From positions 1 through 17,203 of the forward strand of contig JAQGHP010000769.1 of assembly GCA_028288775.1 (NCBI GenBank): a stretch of 17,203 bases of DNA, given 5' to 3'. This stretch comes from Phycisphaerales bacterium (GTDB lineage: Bacteria; Planctomycetota; Phycisphaerae; Tepidisphaerales; Tepidisphaeraceae). Below, piece by piece: positions 7,054-15,184 of the stretch. Within the stretch, counting starts at the first letter, position 1. Every line of letters starts with the position of its first letter. The notes under the pieces are model-generated. The model was given only the letters and a program-made list of their open reading frames with translations, had not been told where the DNA came from and ran no database searches. A program made the translations under genes and the position numbers.

Positions 7054-8274
7054 TCACCTGGCAATCGCATTATTCAGGACGCTATTGTAGATGCCCTGAA
7101 TCGTTTGCGCGGTGCGTTCGATGGCGAAATTCTGCCGAACCCAATCCGGCCCCCGTGCCGCGAGTCGTTCGGCCAGTTCAGGGTTTTCCAGGAGGCGGAT
7201 AATCGCCTCTGCCATGGCGGTATGATCGTCCATTGGGATGAGGAGGCCGGTGTCGCCGTCGCGGACGATCTCGGGGATGCCGCCGCCGTTGGTCGCGATG
7301 ACCGGTTTTCCCGCGGCCATTCCTTCGATTACGACCTGGCCGAACGGCTCCCCGAGGGTTGAGGCATGTACCAACATGTCCAGAGCCGCCAGGCGTTCGG
7401 GAATGTTTTCGCAAAAGCCCGTGAACTCGATTGAATCCTGCAGGCCCAGCTCGACCGTCATGTCGCGGACGCTTTGTTCGTAGTCGCGCTCCGCGAAGAG
7501 CGCCGCGCCAATGATCTGAAAGCGCACGTCGCGGAAGCGTTCGAGCACCTTCGCCGCCGCCCGGATGAACACGTGCTGGCCCTTCCAGGGACTGATGCGG
7601 CCGACGAGTCCGATGACCGGCCGATCCTCGGGAAGCTGCGGGCCCATGAGACCGGCCCACCGCTGGGCAAGGCCGTCGTGAACGACATGCATCCGCGAGG
7701 AGAGCTCTATTCCCGAGGGCACTGCCGTCCCGTTCAGCGGCCTGTCGCGGCTAAGCGTGCGAAGCGTGGCCGCGGAGTTTGCGATCACGTAATGCGGCAG
7801 CACGCGGCTGAGCCATCGAAAAACTTTTGCCGCCCTGGGGGGCAGGTAGTCGTCGTCGATGCGGTCGCGCACGTGCCAGATTAATTTCCTTCGCGCGAGC
7901 CGGGCCGCGATCCCGCCGATCACATCCGCCTTCAGCGAATTGGTGTGGACGAGGTCGATGTCGTGCGCCTTGATGAATTTCGCCAACCGGCGAACGTAGG
8001 CGAGGGTCGTCAACACCGCGCCCGCACGGAGGAAAATCCCTGCGCCTAGCGAGTCCTTACGGGTGTTCACGACGCCGGCAGCCAGCGGCAGTATGTGCGT
8101 CTCAATGCCTGCCGAGGTGAGCTTGCCGAACAGCGGGCCGTCGGAGCAGAGCAGGACGATCGGCATGTAGCGGCTCTGATCGAGATGCCGGACGAGATTG
8201 AACAGCGCAATTTCCCCTCCGCCAAGGCTCGCGGTGTGATCCACGAAGAGAATTCTGGCCGGCCGAGTGCTCAC
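7054..8274 (-). CDS. Family GT4 glycosyltransferase (last gene of the polysaccharide operon)
   Basis: This is a 406-residue GT-B fold glycosyltransferase, probably retaining, acting at the cytoplasmic face on a lipid-linked glycan. Seen: N-terminal Rossmann half beginning RILFVDHTASLGGGEIALFNL, whose GGGE matches the usual GG.E acceptor-side motif; LVGRISPWKGQ (about 223-233) opening the donor half; and the donor-binding E(x7)E motif EPFGQVVIE at 309-317, followed by AAGKPVIATNGGGIPEIV. I chose GTG 8274 because its GTGA overlaps the upstream stop (TGA 8273-8271), it starts just before the first beta strand, and the extra in-frame upstream sequence lies inside the neighbouring gene. The donor sugar is unknown. 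It ends 25 bases before the shared terminator. Confidence 0.9.
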   Translation of the reverse strand: MSTRPARILFVDHTASLGGGEIALFNLVRHLDQSRYMPIVLLCSDGPLFGKLTSAGIETHILPLAAGVVNTRKDSLGAGIFLRAGAVLTTLAYVRRLAKFIKAHDIDLVHTNSLKADVIGGIAARLARRKLIWHVRDRIDDDYLPPRAAKVFRWLSRVLPHYVIANSAATLRTLSRDRPLNGTAVPSGIELSSRMHVVHDGLAQRWAGLMGPQLPEDRPVIGLVGRISPWKGQHVFIRAAAKVLERFRDVRFQIIGAALFAERDYEQSVRDMTVELGLQDSIEFTGFCENIPERLAALDMLVHASTLGEPFGQVVIEGMAAGKPVIATNGGGIPEIVRDGDTGLLIPMDDHTAMAEAIIRLLENPELAERLAARGPDWVRQNFAIERTAQTIQGIYNSVLNNAIAR

Positions 8275-9461
8275 GCTCGCCCCCCGGCTGCCGCATGCGG
8301 CATCGAACGGCCCGCCTTCAAACGCGGCGAAGCGCATACGCGGCGGTAAATGTCGGCCATCCGTGCCGCAACCCGCTCCCACGTGTAGTGCTGATTCACT
8401 TGCGAACGCCCCGACATGCCCAGACGACGCCCGAGCGCCGGATCAGCGGCCAGTCTTGCGATCGCCGCGCCCAGTTCCACCGGGCTCCTCTCGGAGACGA
8501 TGATCCCGCCTTCCCCGACGACTTCCGGGATCGCCCCCGAACGGCTCGCAACGGCCGGCGTTCCACAGGCGTGCGCCTCAATAATCACCCGGCCGAACTG
8601 CTCCTTCCAGCGCGCCGTGGTGCGCGAGGGAAGCACAAGGCAGTCAAGCGCGTTCATCACCTGCGGCAACTCCGAGAGCGGCCTGGGCGGCAAAAACCCA
8701 ACGCGTGACGCGACACCAAGAGCGTTCGCACGGCGTTCGAGCTCCGATCGAAGTCCGCCCGACCCGACGAAAAGCAGGTTCACTTCCGCCGGGCAGTGGG
8801 GGAGCGCGTCCACCATGTCTGTCAGCCCCTTCTCTTCGACCAGGCGGCCGACGTACCCGGCGACGAATCCGCCCAATCCCAACTCGCGACGGCACGCCTC
8901 CCGATCCATGGGACAAAAGAGGGCGGCGTCCACCCCGTTCGGCACGACCTCTGCCGGGCCTTCATAGCCGTGGGCGCGGAGCACACCGATCGCTTCGCGA
9001 TTGCGTGCCACGGCGTGGTCGGCGTGGCGAAGCGTATACGCGCGGAGTCGTTCGAAAGGAGGCGGGAGCTTCTTGTCAATATTCTGCTCGGTCTCGGAAA
9101 CGATCCGCGCGCCGGGCAAGAGACGGTTCCTCAGCCGGCACGCGTGGGCGCTCACCAATCCCCACGGCTCTTCCCAGAGGTCGATCACGTCAGGTTGAAA
9201 CCCGCGAAGCAGCGCCGCCAAGCCGGGGTACCAGTGCAGGTAGTTTTGAGCCGGCCCGAGCCAGGGCAAAAGTGGCCGCCGGATGGCGAAGCTGAACGAG
9301 GCGTCCTTCTCAATATCCGGCCCGCGCCACGCGCCATAGTGCTTCCAGCGCGAAGGCGACAGGACGCACAGTTCCATCCCGGGCAATTTGCCCAGCAGCT
9401 GCGCCCTGGGCTGCCCTTCGGTCCGCGATTGGCAGGTGTGGGAAATTAGCAGGACTTTCAT
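8271..9461 (-). CDS. Family GT4 glycosyltransferase
   Basis: This is a 396-residue GT-B fold enzyme of the operon. It opens MKVLLISHTCQSRTEGQPRA, directly a Rossmann beta strand. Mid-protein features are NYLHWYPGL and FQPDVIDLWEEPW (about 73-100), typical of GT4 acceptor halves. VVPNGVD (about 172-178) and YVGRLVEEKGL (about 203-213) mark the linker and donor half, and EQFGRVIIE (287-295) is the donor-phosphate E(x7)E motif. ATG 9461 overlaps the previous stop as ATGA (9461-9458); an alternative ATG 15 bases upstream (MRGRP) is less likely. It transfers a sugar from a nucleotide donor during repeat-unit assembly; which sugar is not visible. It is clearly diverged from the adjacent GT4 genes, so not a recent tandem copy. 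Confidence 0.9.
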   Translation of the reverse strand: MKVLLISHTCQSRTEGQPRAQLLGKLPGMELCVLSPSRWKHYGAWRGPDIEKDASFSFAIRRPLLPWLGPAQNYLHWYPGLAALLRGFQPDVIDLWEEPWGLVSAHACRLRNRLLPGARIVSETEQNIDKKLPPPFERLRAYTLRHADHAVARNREAIGVLRAHGYEGPAEVVPNGVDAALFCPMDREACRRELGLGGFVAGYVGRLVEEKGLTDMVDALPHCPAEVNLLFVGSGGLRSELERRANALGVASRVGFLPPRPLSELPQVMNALDCLVLPSRTTARWKEQFGRVIIEAHACGTPAVASRSGAIPEVVGEGGIIVSERSPVELGAAIARLAADPALGRRLGMSGRSQVNQHYTWERVAARMADIYRRVCASPRLKAGRSMPHAAAGGRA

Positions 9462-10597
9462 CGGGCGTCCCCGCAACTTCCGTACACTCCGATCACGTCG
9501 CGCGCCATGCGGTCCACCGTGAAAAGGTTTTCAAAGCGCCTCCGCCCGGCCATCCCCATGGCGGTGCGCTGCGCCGGATCACCCAGGAGTTGCTCGATCG
9601 CATTTGCAAGGGCCGCGGGGTCCGATGCCGGCACGAGCAGTCCCGTGCGGCCATGCTCCACGATCTCCAGCGGCCCGCCCGCCGCCGTCGCGATGACCGG
9701 CTTGCCGAGCGACATGGCCTCCAACAGCACGAGCCCGAACGGCTCGGCAGTGCTCGGCAGCACAAATACGTCGCATGCCGCGATCAATGAGAGCACGTCG
9801 GTCCGAAAGCCCAGGAATCGCGCCGCCCCATTCAATCCGAGTTGCCGTGCCTGGTCTGCCAGGGCCTCGCGCTGCGCCCCGTCGCCGGCGAGAATGCAGG
9901 TTGCGTCCGGGCGGGCCCGTACGACCAACGCCATGGCCGAGACGAGCGAGCGGACATCCTTCTCGGCCTCCAGCCGCGACACACACGCGACGAGCGGCGC
10001 ATCCTTCGCCACCCCCAGCTCCCGCCGCACGTCGCCCGCCGGCCGAAGCTCTTGCCGGTCCGCGTCGACCATCCCGTTATGCACGACTGCTATCTTTTCC
10101 GCGGGCGCATCGCCCCGGTCCAGCATGTTGCGCCCGACCGCCTCAGAAATTGCAATAAAGCGGCTGGTCCTGCGATGGACGGCCTTGTGCGCCATGCGGG
10201 CCACCAGAGCGCGGGGGCCGCGGAGCGAGGTGTGGTGCGGGTCGAGGAAATGTTGGGTCATTACGCAGGCGCCGGTCCCGGCGGCGCGGGCCGCCAGGAC
10301 GCTGAGCAACGCCGTGCGCCCGTTGTGCGCGTGAAGAATGTTGATCTCGCCCGATTTCAGCAGCCGGCGCAATGTCGCGATCGCCGTGCGATCGATCAGC
10401 CCACCTTTCTGCACGGGCACCACCGGCATGCCGCGCGCGTCCGAGCGCGTCGCCAGGGCAGAGGGGACCGGACACGCGATGCGGACCTGCACCCCATTTC
10501 GGCGCAGCCCCGTGGCAAGATCGAGCACATGGCGCTCCGTCCCGGCGAATGTGTCCGCGTCGGTGAAGAGGGCGACTCGCATGGAATCCAGCTTCAT
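9458..10597 (-). CDS. Family GT4 glycosyltransferase
   Basis: This is a 379-residue GT-B enzyme. Seen: N-terminal RVALFTDADTFAGTERHVL with the AGTER acceptor-side turn; ILHAHNGRTALLSVLAARA (about 87-105); a short VVHNGMV hinge (171-177); donor-half start ACVSRLEAEKDV (204-215); and EPFGLVLLE (285-293) followed by MSLGKPVIATAAGGPLEIVEHGRTGLL, the classical GT4 donor signature. It starts at ATG 10597, three bases after the upstream stop; ATG 10582 (MRVALF) is a tighter alternative and fits the fold equally well. It lies within the same co-directional operon. Exact linkage specificity cannot be read from sequence. Confidence 0.9.
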   Translation of the reverse strand: MKLDSMRVALFTDADTFAGTERHVLDLATGLRRNGVQVRIACPVPSALATRSDARGMPVVPVQKGGLIDRTAIATLRRLLKSGEINILHAHNGRTALLSVLAARAAGTGACVMTQHFLDPHHTSLRGPRALVARMAHKAVHRRTSRFIAISEAVGRNMLDRGDAPAEKIAVVHNGMVDADRQELRPAGDVRRELGVAKDAPLVACVSRLEAEKDVRSLVSAMALVVRARPDATCILAGDGAQREALADQARQLGLNGAARFLGFRTDVLSLIAACDVFVLPSTAEPFGLVLLEAMSLGKPVIATAAGGPLEIVEHGRTGLLVPASDPAALANAIEQLLGDPAQRTAMGMAGRRRFENLFTVDRMARDVIGVYGSCGDAR

Positions 10598-10600
10598 CGT

Positions 10601-11782
10601 CTATCGGCTATGGGCCGCGGCATGTTCCAGGGGACGGCCTGAACGTGGTTCGCAGTGATCGAGCAACACCTGCTCGTATTGTGCGAGGACGTTGGGCCAG
10701 TGATACTGCCGGACCGATCCGGGGGCGGCTGCCGAGAGCGAAGCCCGCCGGTCGTCATCGAGCAGCGGCCGCAGCACGCAGGCCAGCTCCTCCCCGTCCC
10801 GCGGGTTGCGGATGATCGCCCCGTTGACTCCCGCGACCACCGCGTCCCGCGCACCCGGAACGTCGCTGGTCACCACCGGCAGTCCGCTGCCCAGCGCCTC
10901 GAGGATCGCCAGGCAGAACGCCTCGTACTGCGTCGGCAGCACCAGCAGGTCCGCCGCGGCATGGAAACCCGCAACATCGGAGGTTAGCCCGCCCGGGATC
11001 ACCCGGTCGGCCACCCCGGCCCCGGAAGCAAGTTTCTGCACGCGCCGCACGTCGCAACGTCCGACGACCAGCAGCACGACGCGCGGATCGTTCAGCACGC
11101 GCAGCGCGGAAAGGATCGTGCGATATCCCTTGCGCTCGAGCTCATTGCCGACGAACAGCAGTACGACTTGGTCGGGATGGAGGCCCAATTGCCGCCGCAT
11201 TGCCTCGCGGCGCCTGCGCCTCGTCTCGGGATTGAATTCGTCGGGGGCGAAGCCATTGGGGATAATCTCGACGTCCTCCCGCGGTACGTCATAAAGGCGG
11301 TGGAGATCCTCCCGCACCCCCTCGCTGGTGGCGATGAGCCGGCGGTACCGTCGCCCCGCGAAGTGCAATTGCTCGAGCCGCAGAAGGGCCGGATGCAGCG
11401 GATTGCACCGCTGTTTCCACCACGCCGCCGATAGCGGCGTGCGTATCGTGCGGCTGCATTCGAGCCACGCCTTATGAACGCTTTGTACCCAATGCACTCC
11501 GCCGGTCGGGCAGATGCAGCCGTGCGTGTTGAGCACGTCAAATTTGCTATCCCGCAGTTGCCGCGTGCTCTCGCGGAAGAAAGATGGGGCCGCGAGGAAT
11601 GACGGCCGCGACCGCATCGGCACGTGTTGGAAGCGGATCGGATGCGACTCGCTCCGCTCCCATTCGTTGGCGAAGACGCTGACGTCATGCCCGCGGCCGC
11701 TTAGATGCCGCGCGCACTCGAAGACGATTCGCTCGACCCCGCCGCGACGGTGACAACCCGGGAATGTCAGTGCGACGTTCAT
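10601..11782 (-). CDS. Family GT4 glycosyltransferase, downstream member of a paralogous pair
   Basis: This is a 393-residue GT-B enzyme. Seen: MNVALTFPGCHRRGGVERIV with the GGVER turn; FDVLNTHGCICPTGGV (81-96); IIPNGFAPDEFNP (173-185); VGNELERKGY (211-220) opening the donor half; and EAFCLAILE (287-295) as E(x7)E. It is homologous without indels to the gene directly upstream in the operon (11779-12942) over residues 1-372: by eye somewhat over half identical up to residue 264, then 104 of 108 identical, then diverging completely at the tail. ATG 11782 overlaps the upstream stop as ATGA. The shared donor half suggests both use the same or a related nucleotide sugar while their acceptor halves differ; that is inference. 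Confidence 0.92.
   Translation of the reverse strand: MNVALTFPGCHRRGGVERIVFECARHLSGRGHDVSVFANEWERSESHPIRFQHVPMRSRPSFLAAPSFFRESTRQLRDSKFDVLNTHGCICPTGGVHWVQSVHKAWLECSRTIRTPLSAAWWKQRCNPLHPALLRLEQLHFAGRRYRRLIATSEGVREDLHRLYDVPREDVEIIPNGFAPDEFNPETRRRRREAMRRQLGLHPDQVVLLFVGNELERKGYRTILSALRVLNDPRVVLLVVGRCDVRRVQKLASGAGVADRVIPGGLTSDVAGFHAAADLLVLPTQYEAFCLAILEALGSGLPVVTSDVPGARDAVVAGVNGAIIRNPRDGEELACVLRPLLDDDRRASLSAAAPGSVRQYHWPNVLAQYEQVLLDHCEPRSGRPLEHAAAHSR
10667..10990. repeat. Near-identical 324-bp tract, copy 1 (in the downstream GT4 gene)
   Basis: Aligned without gaps to 11827-12150 (constant offset 1160), this tract differs at only 6 positions: 10684, 10755, 10806, 10813, 10823 and 10883. Four changes alter the protein (Ala/Thr, Asp/Gly, Asn/Asp, Ile/Val) and two are silent. 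Identity stops abruptly after AGGTTAGCCC on the right and weakens left of about 10667. It codes for residues 265-372, the donor-binding domain. Confidence 0.93.
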
Positions 11783-12942
11783 GCGTATATGGGGCTATGC
11801 ACAGTGCTATGCACAGTTTCGAGGAGCACCTGCTCGTATTGTGTGAGGACGTTGGGCCAGTGATACTGCCGGACCGATCCGGGGGCGGCTGCCGAGAGCG
11901 AAGCCCGCCGGTCGCCATCGAGCAGCGGCCGCAGCACGCAGGCCAGCTCCTCCCCGTCCCGCGGGTCGCGGACGATCGCCCCATTGACTCCCGCGACCAC
12001 CGCGTCCCGCGCACCCGGAACGTCGCTGGTCACCACCGGCAGCCCGCTGCCCAGCGCCTCGAGGATCGCCAGGCAGAACGCCTCGTACTGCGTCGGCAGC
12101 ACCAGCAGGTCCGCCGCGGCATGGAAACCCGCAACATCGGAGGTTAGCCCACAAGGTACGACGCGATCCGCCAGTCCCTGCGCCGCGGCTTGGCGTTGGA
12201 CCCGCGTGGCGTTGACCCGTCCCACTACCAGAAGCCGCACCCGTGGGTCGTCCAGTTGCCGCATGGCGGAGAGGATCGTCCCGTATCCCTTGCGCTCCAG
12301 TTCATTGGCCACAAGGAGGAGGGCGACATCGTCGTGCCCCAGGTTCAGGCGGTGGCGCATTTCCGTCCGCCGCTCGCCCCGGCGCTGTGGATTGAACTCA
12401 ATGGGGGAGAACCCGTTGGGCACGATCGCGACGTCCCCGGCGGGCACGCCGTAATAGCGGCCGAGGTCTTCCTTCACCTCGGGCGTGGTGGCGATGAGCT
12501 TGCGGTACTTGCGGTTGCGAAAATGTTCGTGCTCCAATCTCAGAAGTACGCCGTGCAGCGGGTTGAGGCGCTGGCGGGCGCGGGAGACTGAAAACGGTGA
12601 TCGGAACTCCGCGCATCGCTGAAGCCAGGCGCGGTGCAGGCTGTGGACGCGAAAAACACCGCCGACCGGGCACACGCATCCATGGGTGTTAACCACGTCG
12701 AAGTTGTCGGCGATGAGCCGCTTGCCGCATTCGCGGAAGAAGGACCGCGGCCGCCGGAATGCCGGGCGGGCGCGCATCGGAACATGCTCGTACCGAATCG
12801 GCGCCCCGTCGGAAACTTCCCACTCGTTGGCGTATACGCACACGTCGTGCCCGGAGGAAGCGAGGTAGGCCGCGGTCTCATAGACCACGCGCTCGACACC
12901 TCCGCGGCGATGGCAGCCGGTGAATGTCAACGCGATCTTCAC
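11779..12942 (-). CDS. Family GT4 glycosyltransferase, upstream member of a paralogous pair
   Basis: This is a 387-residue GT-B enzyme and the partner of the next gene. Seen: KIALTFTGCHRRGGVERVVY, FDVVNTHGCVCPVGGV, IVPNGFSPIEFNP, VANELERKGYGT and EAFCLAILE (287-295), all collinear with the paralogue. GTG 12942 overlaps the polymerase gene stop (TGA 12941-12939) as GTGA, which fixes the start; the long in-frame extension upstream lies wholly inside the membrane-protein gene and is not coding. The last residues, TVHSTVHSPIYA, arise from a 12-bp tandem duplication and are absent from the paralogue. Role: a sugar transfer in assembly of the same glycan. Confidence 0.92.
   Translation of the reverse strand: MKIALTFTGCHRRGGVERVVYETAAYLASSGHDVCVYANEWEVSDGAPIRYEHVPMRARPAFRRPRSFFRECGKRLIADNFDVVNTHGCVCPVGGVFRVHSLHRAWLQRCAEFRSPFSVSRARQRLNPLHGVLLRLEHEHFRNRKYRKLIATTPEVKEDLGRYYGVPAGDVAIVPNGFSPIEFNPQRRGERRTEMRHRLNLGHDDVALLLVANELERKGYGTILSAMRQLDDPRVRLLVVGRVNATRVQRQAAAQGLADRVVPCGLTSDVAGFHAAADLLVLPTQYEAFCLAILEALGSGLPVVTSDVPGARDAVVAGVNGAIVRDPRDGEELACVLRPLLDGDRRASLSAAAPGSVRQYHWPNVLTQYEQVLLETVHSTVHSPIYA
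11794..11817. repeat. 12-bp tandem duplication at the 3' end of a GT4 gene
   Basis: GCTATGCACAGT occurs twice back to back (11794-11805 and 11806-11817). On the coding strand it encodes TVHS twice in the C-terminal tail. It lies between the end of the near-identical tract (11827) and the stop codon, possibly a slippage or recombination scar. Confidence 0.85.
11827..12150. repeat. Near-identical 324-bp tract, copy 2 (in the upstream GT4 gene)
   Basis: This is the partner of 10667-10990, with 318 of 324 bases identical and no gaps. Both copies begin exactly at codon 265 of genes that are otherwise considerably more diverged. This is what gene conversion between neighbouring paralogues leaves; a whole-gene duplication would not give a sharp edge inside a gap-free alignment. 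Confidence 0.93.
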
Positions 12943-14222
12943 GCCGGCCTTTCCGGCACGGCCGTCCCGGCTGCCAGATTGATCGACGGGCGCGAAATCC
13001 CGCCAGCCGGAAGCCGGCGCGGTGCAAACCCCGGCATCGCGCGTCGGCGGGTTTTCAAATAGATGCCCGTCGCCATCCCGGCGCCCGCCCAGGCGATGAG
13101 GAGCGCGCCACGGCTCCAGTAGTGGTCCACCATCCCGTGGACAAGCTTGACGGCCATAAGCGCGCCGCCGATTGCCAGAAACGAATACGCGCGATCGGTG
13201 CGCTTCAAGGCGCGCTGCGCCGACCAGAGCATGCGTGCGAATGCGACATGGATAAGGGCGAACGCCGCCAGGCCGACGACACCCGTCTCCGCGAGCGTGA
13301 CCCAGACGATGTTGGTCGCGTCGAACTCCTTGCGAAGCCCGATGCCCACGCCAAGGACCGGGTCCTCGTCGAAGCATTTGCTGGCGAACGCGATCGACTT
13401 GAAACGCGCATCGATATTGTAGCTGTTGCGGGCGAAATCCGAGGCATTGCTTTGCGATTCCGACGGGAGCATGTTCCAACACACGAGCCCGACCGGGATC
13501 AACAGGCAGGCCGCCTTCAGCAGGAACATGAACTGCCGCCGGAGCGAGGCGATGACCAGCAATCCCGCCGCCGACCCCAGCCACGCCCCGCGTGAAAGCG
13601 AGCTTATCAAGCCCATCAAAATGACCGCCAACGCAATCGCCTGAAGCCGCCTGCGCTTTGCGTCTGGGGCCGCGAACCAGAGCTCCGCCGCGACCACGGC
13701 GGCGCAGGCCAATGAGCCGCCCAGGCCGTTCTTGTGTAACCCGAGGATGTAATTGGTCCCGATTGTCAGCGTAGTGATCGCCAGGAACACGCCGATCGCG
13801 ACGAGCCCTTGCAATGCCAGCATTGAATCATTCTCGTCGCGCCCGAACGAAGAAAACACCGCCACCGCGCCGACAAGGTAGAGCATCACCTGGATGATCG
13901 ACGTGATCACAACGCCGCCGCGCCAGCTCAACGCGGCGGACACCAGGCAGACGCCGATATACAGCGCCACGGGAATCCCCAACGGCCCAATCGATACGGG
14001 CCGCTGGCGCGTGAGGATTTGCGATCCGAAGACGATTAGCGTGAGCCCGAGATTGATCTCCGCTATCGAAAAACGCGCGGGGCCGCCCAAGGACAGGTCG
14101 TTTTGGAAGGGGGCGCCAGCAAGGATCAGCATCAGTGCCACCCGTGGCCGCCGAGAAGCGAACAGCAGGAACACCACCACGTAGGCGGCGGCCGCGGCGT
14201 AATAAAGCGCCGAGTCGTTCAT
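12939..14222 (-). CDS. O-antigen ligase/polymerase family (Wzy_C-like) polytopic membrane protein
   Basis: This is a 427-residue inner-membrane protein with about 10-12 hydrophobic segments. Seen: alternating membrane helices from residue 6 on (YYAAAAAYVVVFLLF) and the SLSRGAWLGSAAGL segment (about 208-221), matching the SRG.WLG start of the Wzy_C domain. A long periplasmic loop (about 250-300) carries DEDPVLGVGIG, followed by WVTLAETGVVGLAAF and HGMVDHYW, all hallmarks of O-antigen ligase and ExoQ-type polymerases. ATG 14222 overlaps the upstream GT2 stop as ATGA. Role: polymerising or ligating lipid-linked repeat units on the periplasmic side. Polymerase and ligase cannot be separated by sequence alone; inside a glycosyltransferase operon polymerase is the likelier reading. 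The C-terminal ~35 residues are basic and cytoplasmic. Confidence 0.87.
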   Translation of the reverse strand: MNDSALYYAAAAAYVVVFLLFASRRPRVALMLILAGAPFQNDLSLGGPARFSIAEINLGLTLIVFGSQILTRQRPVSIGPLGIPVALYIGVCLVSAALSWRGGVVITSIIQVMLYLVGAVAVFSSFGRDENDSMLALQGLVAIGVFLAITTLTIGTNYILGLHKNGLGGSLACAAVVAAELWFAAPDAKRRRLQAIALAVILMGLISSLSRGAWLGSAAGLLVIASLRRQFMFLLKAACLLIPVGLVCWNMLPSESQSNASDFARNSYNIDARFKSIAFASKCFDEDPVLGVGIGLRKEFDATNIVWVTLAETGVVGLAAFALIHVAFARMLWSAQRALKRTDRAYSFLAIGGALMAVKLVHGMVDHYWSRGALLIAWAGAGMATGIYLKTRRRAMPGFAPRRLPAGGISRPSINLAAGTAVPERPA

Positions 14223-15184
14223 CCGTGCGCCCCTTCGACCGATTTCAGCCGCCAGTGCGTCGCCTGGCGAACAATCAGCCAGCAGAGCAGCCGCACCTTG
14301 GATCGCGCCACCGCCCGCAGACGCGGAAGCGCGCCCGCCGCCGCCCACAGCGGCGCGCGAAGGCAGCATCCCAGCACCATCGCCGCCCGCAGCGCCACCA
14401 GGCCCCGCAGCCCGTGGTGCTTGCGCTCGTAAAAGTCCAGGCTGTCAAAAAAATGGCAATTAATGCGCGCCTTCTCCGGCACCCCGCTCGCACCGCCCAG
14501 GTGGGTGACCACCGCGGCAGGGGTGAAGCCGATGTCCCAGCCCCGGTCGCGTATGCGGCGCTGCCAGTCGGTTTCCTCGGCGTACATGAAGAACCGCTCG
14601 TCGAAACCACCCACCTGTTCGAAGACTTCCCGGCGCACCAGCAGGCAGGCCCCGATCACCCAATCCACCCGCCTCTCGCTGTCATGCGGCCACCTCCGGT
14701 AATCGCCCGCCGCCCAATGCCCCGGCAGCAGCGCGGATACCCACAGGTTCTCCAGCCACGCACGGGCGGGCGTCGGAAAACGGAAGCAAGACCTCTGCAA
14801 CGACCCATCTGCGTTGGACAACCGCGGCCCGACCATCCCCACCTCCGAATGCGATCGCAAGTACGCCAGCAGCGCCGCGACCGCGCCTGGAGCGACAAAC
14901 GCATCGCTGTTCAGAAGCAGGAAATACTCCCCGGCCGCTAGTTGCATGGCCTGATTGTTCGCGGCGGCGAATCCCTTATTCTCAAAATTTCGGATCAGTC
15001 GCACGGCCGGGAAACCTTCCGCCACCGCATCCGCGCTGCCGTCCTGCGAGGCGTTGTCCACCAGCCATACTTCCGCCGTCAATTCGCCCAAGCCGGCATA
15101 CAGGGTGCGCAGGCATTCCAGTGTCATCCGCCGGGTGTTGTAGCTGACGATGATGATCGAGATGGTCGGCCTGTCGGGTGTCAT
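14219..15184 (-). CDS. Family GT2 glycosyltransferase (rhamnosyltransferase-like)
   Basis: This is a 321-residue GT-A fold, metal-dependent inverting glycosyltransferase. Seen: TISIIIVSYNTRRMTLECL (8-26) at the N-terminus; WLVDNASQDGS (40-50) for nucleotide binding; NKGFAAANNQAM (69-80); the DxD-equivalent NSD (92-94) in LLLNSDAF; GACLLVRREVFEQVGGFDERFFMYAEETDW (about 178-207) with the acidic catalytic-base region; and a hydrophobic C-terminal segment that may associate with the membrane. This layout is that of the WbbL/COG1216 group, many of which transfer rhamnose. ATG 15184 overlaps the upstream stop as ATGA and starts at the first strand; the longer in-frame upstream extension overlaps the neighbouring gene. 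Acceptor and donor are not determined. Confidence 0.92.
   Translation of the reverse strand: MTPDRPTISIIIVSYNTRRMTLECLRTLYAGLGELTAEVWLVDNASQDGSADAVAEGFPAVRLIRNFENKGFAAANNQAMQLAAGEYFLLLNSDAFVAPGAVAALLAYLRSHSEVGMVGPRLSNADGSLQRSCFRFPTPARAWLENLWVSALLPGHWAAGDYRRWPHDSERRVDWVIGACLLVRREVFEQVGGFDERFFMYAEETDWQRRIRDRGWDIGFTPAAVVTHLGGASGVPEKARINCHFFDSLDFYERKHHGLRGLVALRAAMVLGCCLRAPLWAAAGALPRLRAVARSKVRLLCWLIVRQATHWRLKSVEGAHG

Noticed and set aside
12943..13584. In-frame N-terminal extension of the upstream GT4 paralogue, making a 601-residue protein
   Set aside because: The extension lies wholly inside the membrane polymerase gene on the same strand, has no domain character, and GTG 12942 with its GTGA overlap and matching paralogue start fixes the real N-terminus.
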